Below the pieces are notes generated by a model that was not told where the DNA came from, did not search any database, and saw only the letters and a list, made by a program, of their open reading frames with translations. Of a DNA stretch of 64,000 nucleotides, positions 11,372 to 18,698 are shown in pieces. The DNA is from Caecitellus pseudoparvulus (Eukaryota > Bigyra: Bicosoecida). Every line of letters starts with the position of its first letter. Positions within the stretch are counted from its first letter, which is position 1. The stretch is from positions 186,001-250,000 of the forward strand of contig CBFFRQ010000078.1 in assembly GCA_965644315.1 (NCBI GenBank), given 5' to 3'. Made by a program: the position numbers and the translations under genes.

Positions 11372-11583
11372 GGGCGAGCCACCCGCCACACACCTTGAGG
11401 CCGCAGAGCAGACGGCGAGCCCCCAGCAGTGCAGTGGGCGCTGCACCAGCCCACGTCGCCACGCCAAGGACAAAGATTGGTCATATGAAAGGATGCCCGA
11501 CTTTAGATCACGGTGGCTGTGTTTGATTCATGTGCTTCAGGTTCGTATTGTGGCTGGCTGTGTTCGTAGCTACGCGGTCAGTT

Positions 11584-12441
11584 CTAGCGTTTCTGCGACT
11601 CGTCTGACTGGGGTGAGGGACGGAGCTCAGCCAGAATCCGTGACAAGGCCTGGGTTGGAGAGGTTGTCAGCTCGTGGAAGCGGGCCGTGCTGAGCTCTCG
11701 GGCTGCTCTGTTTAGCCCAACAATCTCCTGCAAACTGACGACACCAAGCAGCTCCGACGAGAAGGGCGCGTCAGAGGTTTCATGTTCATGCGCGTCAGGG
11801 TCAGCGCATGAGCTTGGGCGTGCCACCCGCACCTTGTCAGTGACGCAGCCGTGTTCAGAAGGCTGCTGTCCGTGGCTCTCTGCGTCTGTGGCGTCGTCTC
11901 CGTGTGCGGAGGGGACAGAATCAGCTGCATGGGCCATGGCGCTGTGCGTGTCCAGGACAGGGAGGTGGTGAACCTGCATGGCTGCCATGACTGCCATGCA
12001 AGACTCGAGGTCGTTGTTGGGGAGGACGTAGGCTGTGCTGGCAATGGGAGTGGCGATGTCCTGGCACCTCATCCGTTGGGCATCGCCTTCTGGAAGCGAC
12101 ACCTTTGTCAAGTAGTCCGTCGTGGTGATGAGCCCGTGCACCCAGGATGGGTCTCCAGCCTTGACGACTACAACAGATGTTACTCCCGCCTTGAGCATGG
12201 TAGAAAGTGCCTGGTGCGCTGGTGCAGTCTGCGTGCGTGTCACGTTTCGGTGGCGTTTTGCCAGCCCAACACGCCTGCGCGTTGCGCTGCCACGCACATC
12301 CTCGACAGTGTACATTACCTGCCTGTCAGCCGGGCGTGCACTAATTATATCCGAGGCAGTGTAGCGGGGTGCCCTGAACCACTGCAAGACGCGGTGCGCC
12401 GCAGAGCCCGCCATGTAGGCTCTCGGGTTGAGCAGCTGCAT
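11584..12441 (-). CDS. CBS-domain pair protein
   Basis: About 262 residues. I begin at ATG 12441 (MQLLNPRAYMAG) rather than the upstream in-frame ATG, because the basic, hydrophobic start looks like a mitochondrial presequence. That choice also leaves a 107-bp divergent promoter shared with GPI8. A 69-nt intron (12297-12229, GTGCGT...GCAG) joins VMYTVED to TAPAHQAL. The first CBS motif reads LSTMLKAGVTSVVVVKAG...WVHGLITTTDYL. The second reads DLESCMAVMAAMQVHHLPVLD and, after an insert of about 60 residues rich in Ser, Asp and His, resumes at SELLGVVSLQEIVGL. CBS pairs bind adenosine nucleotides and usually regulate a partner. No catalytic domain is visible, so it is a stand-alone CBS protein. 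Partner and ligand unknown. Confidence 0.8.
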   Translation of the reverse strand: MQLLNPRAYMAGSAAHRVLQWFRAPRYTASDIISARPADRQVMYTVEDVRGSATRRRVGLAKRHRNVTRTQTAPAHQALSTMLKAGVTSVVVVKAGDPSWVHGLITTTDYLTKVSLPEGDAQRMRCQDIATPIASTAYVLPNNDLESCMAVMAAMQVHHLPVLDTHSAMAHAADSVPSAHGDDATDAESHGQQPSEHGCVTDKVRVARPSSCADPDAHEHETSDAPFSSELLGVVSLQEIVGLNRAARELSTARFHELTTSPTQALSRILAELRPSPQSDESQKR

Positions 12442-12548
12442 GGCGGCGACTTGGCGTGGACTGCTTCGGGGGGCACTGCAAAGCGAACACGAAAATCCTC
12501 TCTCACGCCATAACGATCGCAGTAGTCCGGGTGAATTGCCCTGAAACA

Positions 12549-13858
12549 ATGTTTGCCAGAGCCACGCTCTTGGCGGCACTGTGCGTTTGGCTGGGCTTCC
12601 TCCCAGCTCCAGGAGCGGAGCGCAGTGCGCACCATGTGTGGGGGGTGGTGCTGCACACCTCCCGCTTCTGGATGAACTATCGCCACACATCTGATGCACT
12701 GGCGGTGTACCATTTGTTGAAGGCGGGCGGGGTCTCGGACCAGGACGTGGGTGTCGGCATCAATTTCCGTCATTGAGCCCTGCACACCGGCGCCGCTGCT
12801 GGGCCCCACAGATTGTCCTCATGCTTGCTGACGACCACGTTATGTCTCCTAGGAGTTCAGAGCCAGGTCACGTGTTCATTGACTCGCCAGTGAGCAGTGC
12901 TGGTCCCCGGGGAAGCCTGTGCGTGGACCCTCCGTGGACTGCTGTGACAGCCAAGCACTTCTCTTCCACCGTGCTGTGCAGGTTTACGCCAGACACACGA
13001 GTGGATGCTTGGGGCTCAAGCGTAACTTCTAGATGCTTTTTGGCTGTGTTGCTGGGGCAGGACGTGCCTGCCTGTCCAGCTGCTCCGGTGCTGCCGCAGC
13101 CGTCCAACTCTACTCTGCTGCTGTACATGAACGGCCACGGCGGCGACACGTTTTTCAAGTTCAGAGACGAAGTGGAGCTGACAGCAGGGGAATTGGCCTC
13201 AGCCCTGGTGTTGGCTCGCCTGAAGGGCCGGTTTGCGCGTGCTGTCCTCGTCATCGACACGTGCCAAGCGAGCACGATGGGCGCCGCCCTGGCGGAAGCA
13301 TCCACGGGCTCCGCTGGGCCGGACTGGGCTGCTGCTTGGGAGGCTGCCATTGGGATGGGGGCCGAAGTGGCCTCGTGTGCAACCACCAGCTCCGCCTGTT
13401 GGTTCCTGGAATGGGTTGCGCAGGTGCCGTGGGTGGGGCGAGCCTTGCAGCAGGGTGGCTGGCAAGTTTTGCGGCGTCTCGCGCCGTGGCTGATACCGCC
13501 CATGCCAGCCCTGGGTACGTGGCTGGTGTTCTCGTCTGGAAAGGGCTTGAGCTCATACGCCACACCCACTGAGCCTGGGCTTGGGACACCGCTTGGGGAC
13601 GGCCTGGTCAGCACTCTGTGGAGAACGCTGGGAGGCAGCGGGGCGTCCAGGGTGCGTGGGGGGCTAGCATCACACGGCTCCTTGCGGTCGTTGTTTGTGG
13701 GCATGTCGCAGTGGGCCGTGGGCAGTCGGCTGGTGCTGCGTGAAGACCACGCCGACGGCAGCGACCCCGTGAGCAGTGCCCTGTCCGCCCAGCACCTCGC
13801 TCAACCCGCCAAGCGCGTGGAGGTTGGCACTGGACTGCAGCTCGGGCAGACAAATTGA
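12549..13858 (+). CDS. GPI8: GPI-anchor transamidase catalytic subunit (GPI8/PIG-K)
   Basis: C13-family cysteine protease subunit of the ER transamidase that attaches GPI anchors to proteins. Exons 12549-12746 and 12812-13858, with a 65-nt intron whose removal joins GGVSDQD to IVLMLADD, the family's strand motif. A signal peptide (MFARATLLAALCVWLGFL) is visible. The catalytic histidine lies in YMNGHGGD (about residue 173) and the nucleophilic cysteine in VLVIDTCQAS (about residue 216). After the cysteine there is an unusual insert containing a hydrophobic stretch (WVGRALQQGGWQVLRRLAPW), before VFSSGKGLSS resumes the family pattern. Total about 414 residues, close to the usual length. It ends 34 bp from the convergent membrane-protein gene. 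Confidence 0.9.
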
Positions 13859-13892
13859 ATTCAGCGACGCAGCTCACGCAAGAGGCGGCCTC

Positions 13893-16433
13893 TCACTGCA
13901 CACGGCTTCGAGGCCCCGCCTTGCTCTCCCCGAAGCTTGCGGGACTGGCCCGTGCTGGGTGCAGTGGCGGCTGCTGTCTGTGGGGGGTGCTGGAGGGGCG
14001 AGGGGGGGGGAAGGCGTCCCGCTCCGGAGTTGTGGCCTCTGCACTGGCCCCACTGGTGGGCGGCGACGTGCTGGACACACTGCCTTCCGTGTCTGCCGTG
14101 GGCATGCTGTCTGTGGGCGGGGACAGCACAGGGGAGGCCGGGGACGGGCCGCGACGTGGCTGCAGGCCCAGCTCCATGCGACTGGAGGTGAAGCGAGGAG
14201 GCGCCCCTGCCCGGCCCCGGTCATCTGAACCGGTGTACCCCTGCCCTGCCAGGCCGGAGCCGATGGCCCCTGGCGACGCAAAGTGCTGCGGCGAGGCGCC
14301 CTCCCCGCTGCCGTCGCTGTTTCGGTGAGAGTGGTGCGTGCTGAAGGACTCAGACGAGCGCATGGAGGTGACGGGGGACGGCACCGTGGGGAGCTGGGCT
14401 GCACCCAGCGTGTACGAGTGCCCCGATGCACGCACGGGGGGGGGCTGGTAGGCCCCTCCAGCGCCCGCCCCTGCCGCACGGTGGTCTGCTCCCCCTGCAG
14501 CTTGCCACGGCGCAGCCATGCCTGCCGTGAGGCGTGCCTGCAGGCCCCCTCCGCCGCCACCCAAGGCCATGAAGCCGCCTGGACCGCCAAGCCCAGGCGC
14601 GACGCCAGTGGCGTCCTCCGCCCAGTCCCTGAACTCCTCTTGCTGGGCCGCCAGGGCATCCATGATCTCCCCTGCTCGCTGTGCAGAGGCGACGGCGTCA
14701 GAGTGCAGGGCTGACTGCGTCGCCTGTGCATGCGCGTCCGCCTTGTGCTCCATGGTGCGCAGTTGCTCCTGCAGCGCGCCCATGGTGCGCAGGAACTGGC
14801 GCTGCATGGACATGTGCAGGCGGTTGACATCCTCCTCCGGCAGGGAGGCCACGGTGCGCATGACGGCAGGGACGTCGGCGAACACTTGCGCGACGTCCTG
14901 CACGACGCTCTGGCGCAGGCGCATGTTCCGGAAGAGGGCCAGGACGAACTCTGCGTCGGTGGTGTCGAAGGGCCCCGAGGAGATGAGGGGCATGAGGATT
15001 TGACACACCAGGGAGATGAGCAGGATCTCCGAGCCGAAGTACAGCGCGGTGGTGGCGGACCTGGACCGGGCCAGGGCGCCCTGCTCGTGCAGGGCCATGA
15101 GCAGGGTGACGATGGCGCGCGCAAAGGAGTAGCTGCACAGCAGGGCGCCGGCCCACAGGGGGTTCCTGGCTGTGTGGGAGAGGGGGTAGCCCTTCAGCGC
15201 GCCACACCACCGTGTGCGCTTCAGGATGGTGTCCATGCTGAGTCGGCGGCCGCGTGAGTCCCGCTGCGACTCTGCTGGGATGTCATCCAGGTACGAGTAG
15301 GGGCCGCCCGGGACACGGGGCCGGGCACAGCACAGCAGCCAGGGGGTGCAGTGCCCTTGGGGAGCAGGGCGGTGCAGCACCAGCGCGCCGGAGTCCGAGT
15401 GCAGGTAGCAAGCGGAGAAGAGGCAGATGCCGCAAATGGCGAACCACGTGCAGAAGTATGCGGGGATGACAGTGTTCTCAAAGGCGTCCCGGTCAGCGAC
15501 GCTGAAGAAGAAGCCCAGCGTGACGCCGAAGTAGGAGAGCACGATGACGGCCATGCCGGCGCCCAGGGTGGTGCCGATGCGCTTGGGCGTGCAGCAGGTC
15601 ACTGCCTTGTGTGCAGCGGGGAGGAGCAGGTTCCCCCTCACGTCGGGCTTGCGGGGGCGGTAGGGGTTGGCGCCGCCTCGCATGCGCTGCGGCGGCCCCA
15701 CGCCCGTGCCGCCCTCTGAAGGCCTGCCCAGGTCCAAGGACGAGCCCCGGTTCAGGCTGCGGAACTCAGCACGGCGAGCTGAGGCAGACTGGCTGGAGCC
15801 ACCCACGGTGCCAGGCGCTGCATCCAGGGCCTGGCCCATGTAGTAGCCGCCGCTGCTGGTGCGAGGGGCGGTGCCGCGATGTGTGTCTGCCTCGCCGTCA
15901 GGGCGTGCCGGGGAAGCTTTGGCTGGCCCAGGGTTCGATGCTGCAGTGGAGATGGACCTGCCATCCACTGTAAGGCCGTTCTGGTTGCAGAAGACCCGCT
16001 TGAGGACTCCGTACTGGTCAAGAGTGCGGGCGGCGAGTGCCGACCGCATCAAGCTGGACACGTGCGTGAGCATGGCAGCGAGGAAGCAGACGCCGCCCCA
16101 GTCGAGGTTCAGCACCATGGTCCACTCTGCGGCGAACGACGAGTCGGCTTCTTGCTTGGTGGCTGCAAGCAGCGCTTGGGAAGCGTGGCTCTCATTGGCC
16201 GTAATTTCCGCAACCTCGTTGGTGAGCACCTGCTCCTGCTCGTGCCCCATTGCCATGTAGAAAGATGCTGCTCGGACGGCCAACACCATGGAGGCCGCTG
16301 TGACGAAGCTTGCTCGGGAGGAGACGGAGATGCTGCCGGCCTTGTACAGCACTTGCCCGACAATGATGGCGAGCGCCAGAACGGCGGCACACGCCAACGC
16401 GAGGTACGTGCGCTGGAGGTCGGTGATGGCCAT
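13893..16433 (-). CDS. orphan seven-helix membrane protein with long disordered tail
   Basis: A single open frame of 846 residues starting at ATG 16433; I do not recognise the family. Hydrophobic segments suitable for membrane helices occur near residues 8-30, 42-62, 108-130, 289-312, 326-348, 414-436 and 450-472. A loop of about 150 residues rich in Gly, Ser and Arg separates helices 3 and 4. Two cysteine pairs flank helix 4 and the following loop (TCCTPKR, WLLCCARPR). After helix 7 comes an amphipathic helical region (about residues 480-620) and then a low-complexity Pro/Ser/Gly tail of about 220 residues. The seven-helix count recalls receptors, but no receptor motif is visible. The start fits well because the first helix follows directly. 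Confidence 0.7.
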   Translation of the reverse strand: MAITDLQRTYLALACAAVLALAIIVGQVLYKAGSISVSSRASFVTAASMVLAVRAASFYMAMGHEQEQVLTNEVAEITANESHASQALLAATKQEADSSFAAEWTMVLNLDWGGVCFLAAMLTHVSSLMRSALAARTLDQYGVLKRVFCNQNGLTVDGRSISTAASNPGPAKASPARPDGEADTHRGTAPRTSSGGYYMGQALDAAPGTVGGSSQSASARRAEFRSLNRGSSLDLGRPSEGGTGVGPPQRMRGGANPYRPRKPDVRGNLLLPAAHKAVTCCTPKRIGTTLGAGMAVIVLSYFGVTLGFFFSVADRDAFENTVIPAYFCTWFAICGICLFSACYLHSDSGALVLHRPAPQGHCTPWLLCCARPRVPGGPYSYLDDIPAESQRDSRGRRLSMDTILKRTRWCGALKGYPLSHTARNPLWAGALLCSYSFARAIVTLLMALHEQGALARSRSATTALYFGSEILLISLVCQILMPLISSGPFDTTDAEFVLALFRNMRLRQSVVQDVAQVFADVPAVMRTVASLPEEDVNRLHMSMQRQFLRTMGALQEQLRTMEHKADAHAQATQSALHSDAVASAQRAGEIMDALAAQQEEFRDWAEDATGVAPGLGGPGGFMALGGGGGGLQARLTAGMAAPWQAAGGADHRAAGAGAGGAYQPPPVRASGHSYTLGAAQLPTVPSPVTSMRSSESFSTHHSHRNSDGSGEGASPQHFASPGAIGSGLAGQGYTGSDDRGRAGAPPRFTSSRMELGLQPRRGPSPASPVLSPPTDSMPTADTEGSVSSTSPPTSGASAEATTPERDAFPPPRPSSTPHRQQPPLHPARASPASFGESKAGPRSRVQ

Positions 16434-17107
16434 GCTGGATCAGCACAAGTGTGTTGGGTATGTGTGGGACACACGTCAGAGCGGCACTGGGCACCGACGG
16501 CGGCTTAGTCCGGCGTGTGACGGAGTGCGTGTGCAGGTTGACACCTCGCGTTTCCCGCTGGTGGAACCTGGCGCTGCACCCGCAAGCTTGCCCGATGAGC
16601 TGGCCCCAGGCAGGCACAGAGCTTGAGAGACGGCCTCCCTGAATCCCTGCCTGCGGTGTCCAGGCGGGGGGCGGGAGGGGTCCTGGAAGTGGCAGGCTCC
16701 TGCCGGCCACGAAGTGGTGCAGGTTCAGGCACTACCCGTGCCTGATGCTCCACTGGCTGCAGCGCCAGATGGAGGTGCTGCGCGCGAAGTTTCACGAGGA
16801 GACGAGTTAGCTCAGAGGCGTGATTCGTGTGGCGGTGTGTGGTTGAAGAATGCCTGCGAACGGGCTTTGCTGCGGCGTCTTGGCGGGGGCGTTTCTTCGC
16901 GGCTTGCGGCAATTGGGCAGAGCAGCTTCTGAGGCTGGCTCATCAGCTGGAGCGCCCCCGCCTGCACAGAGACGCAGCGCGCACTTCTCCGTCCCCCCGC
17001 AGTGCAATCGCCACTTGCATGTATACCACCTGGCCTCCACAAGGGCAGTGAGCGTCGCACCCTGACCTGCCAGTGCAAGTGCCCTTGCAGAGGGAGACAC
17101 CTGCACC
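16434..17107. other. intergenic region with one weak coding-like stretch
   Basis: Lies between the divergent membrane-protein and MCU genes. No confident gene. On the plus strand, after a stop near 16640, a frame runs to the TAG at 16808-16810 and reads TKWCRFRHYPCLMLHWLQRQ near its end, which looks protein-like. I could not find a convincing start or partner exon. It may be the last exon of a small gene or chance. Confidence 0.3.
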
Positions 17108-18517
17108 ATGCTGGCTCGCTCCGCAGCCGCTGTTGTGGGCAGGCGCCTGCCAGCGCTGCCACACATTGCCCTCCGGGCGCAGGCAGTATCTGGTGTGGAC
17201 CAGTACGTGCCCCGGCTCGCCTCGGTGCTTCCCCGGGCAGTGTCAACCGTGAGCACCGGCACAGTGCTGAGCATTGCCGCCACTCCGTCTGGGCGGGTGC
17301 ATGTCAACACGCCGTTGCCAGGGGTGGCTGGTGTTGTGGACTTGGACCTGCCCCCTCGCGCCAAGGTGTCTGACCTCATCGCCTCTGTCCACGAGGCTGA
17401 CTCCTCTGTCAAGCAGGTGCAGGTGCAGGACGTGACAGGGGCCACTGTGTCTGCCTCCACGCCTCTGGCGTTTCTCCTCACTCGCCGAGTGTCCCTCCTC
17501 GTGGACGACTTGGAGTTGAAAGCGGTGCCTACAGGAGCAGGCGCCAGCATCTCCGCTGCCCTGGAAGCCTTGAGGGGTGATGGGGAGGACGCCAGCACCA
17601 CAGCCTATGACTCCCTGCGCTCAACACTCCTGGACATGGCGCGCACGCAGCGCAGTATCCCGTACACGCAGTACGTGGACTTGGTGCGGCAGGCGGCGGG
17701 GGCGTGCTCCCACGGCGACCCTGCCACCGGTGGCATCGTCAGGGAAGATGTGGCTGCAGCTATGGCGCCTGGCGGGGTGCTGGAGCTGGCCCAAGACTGG
17801 CTGGCGCTGCTGCACGTGGATGGCGTGGCACTGCACTTCGCCTCGTCGCCCGACCCGGAGTTGCGGCACATGGTGCTGCTGCAGCCACCCTCTGCCACCT
17901 CCAGCCTCCTCACAGACGCGCTGGATGTCTCCAACTCCCGCGACAAGGCCAAGCTGTCCGCCCTGGCGGGCAGCATCGCCGCTGCAGAGGCGACAGTGTC
18001 GCACATGACGCGCGTGGCGCGGGACATCCTGTCCCGCGCGGAGCTCCAGGCCAACGTGGCAGCCTGGTCCCTGGGCATCGGCATGGTGGCCCAGTACGGC
18101 TTCTTCCTCTCCTTCATCTACGTCACGTCCTGGGACTTCGCGGAGCCGCTGCTGTACTTCGTCTCCTTCGGGTACGGCATCGTAGGTGTCCTGTACTTCC
18201 TCGCCGCCCAGCGGGACCCCGTGAGCAGCAACCTGTACGAGACCCTGGTCGCATGGCGCCGCCGCGCTCTGCACCGCAAGCTGGACGCCTCTGCCCTCGG
18301 GCAGGCCTGCGCTGGCGACGCACTGGAAACCTGGCGGGATGTGCCTGCCTTTGAGCGCCTGCTACAGGCACGCGCCACCGACCTCAGCGCTGCCATGCGC
18401 GAGGTGCAGGTGCTGGCACAGCGTGTGGAGGCTGACGCCGAGGCGGAGGTGGAGGCTGCCCGGCAAGCCCTCAAGGCTCAGCCAGAAGGCGGGGACGGCG
18501 ACAGCACGGCGAGGTGA
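17108..18517 (+). CDS. MCU: mitochondrial calcium uniporter pore subunit
   Basis: Pore-forming subunit of the inner-membrane calcium uniporter. Intronless, 469 residues. The first about 45 residues are rich in Arg and Ala without acidic residues, a mitochondrial presequence. A matrix-side N-terminal domain follows, then a coiled-coil-like segment (LSALAGSIAAAEATVSHMTR). Two membrane helices follow: WSLGIGMVAQYGFFLSFIYV and LLYFVSFGYGIVGVLYFLAA. The loop between them reads TSWDFAEPLLYF, equivalent to the selectivity-filter signature WDIMEP. The Asp, Glu and Pro are kept, while Ile-Met is replaced by Phe-Ala. The C-terminus is a basic then acidic helical tail. The family call is strong because filter, helix spacing and presequence agree. 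Confidence 0.9.
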   Translation: MLARSAAAVVGRRLPALPHIALRAQAVSGVDQYVPRLASVLPRAVSTVSTGTVLSIAATPSGRVHVNTPLPGVAGVVDLDLPPRAKVSDLIASVHEADSSVKQVQVQDVTGATVSASTPLAFLLTRRVSLLVDDLELKAVPTGAGASISAALEALRGDGEDASTTAYDSLRSTLLDMARTQRSIPYTQYVDLVRQAAGACSHGDPATGGIVREDVAAAMAPGGVLELAQDWLALLHVDGVALHFASSPDPELRHMVLLQPPSATSSLLTDALDVSNSRDKAKLSALAGSIAAAEATVSHMTRVARDILSRAELQANVAAWSLGIGMVAQYGFFLSFIYVTSWDFAEPLLYFVSFGYGIVGVLYFLAAQRDPVSSNLYETLVAWRRRALHRKLDASALGQACAGDALETWRDVPAFERLLQARATDLSAAMREVQVLAQRVEADAEAEVEAARQALKAQPEGGDGDSTAR

Positions 18518-18698
18518 CACTTCAGCGTCGTGCCAGGGCACCGCTGTTGCTTCAGGGCGCAGTGGAACGTGGTGCAGCAATTCCCAACAAGTCACATCTT
18601 CACCCCCAGCACTGTCTTCACCAGCAGCGTCTGTGCAGCAGGTGCAGCCCAGTCAATGCACTCGTTTGTAGCAGGCAGCGCTTGGCCAAGCAGCCGGC

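Larger units (their letters stand above)
8160..11466. repeat. tandem array of ~503-bp 5S rRNA repeat units
   Basis: Seven copies of one unit lie head to tail, with periods of 503, 501, 503, 503, 503 and 503 bp measured between equivalent bases (8236, 8739, 9240, 9743, 10246, 10749, 11252). Each unit has a 120-bp 5S gene on the minus strand and a spacer of about 381-383 bp. Spacers differ by scattered substitutions while the 5S bodies look identical, as expected under concerted evolution. The first unit begins within a partial spacer. The last spacer stops near 11466, where unique sequence begins. Long reading frames across the array arise only because the unit is GC-rich; they are not genes. 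Confidence 0.95.

Noticed and set aside
8160-11466. Possible CRISPR array or satellite
   Set aside because: The unit is about 503 bp, all parts are repeated, and it contains a complete 5S gene; CRISPR repeats are short with unique spacers.
12442-12699. Upstream in-frame start for the CBS protein (ATG 12699)
   Set aside because: It would overlap the GPI8 start on the other strand, and the extra 86 residues are shadow-like; ATG 12441 gives a presequence-like N-terminus.
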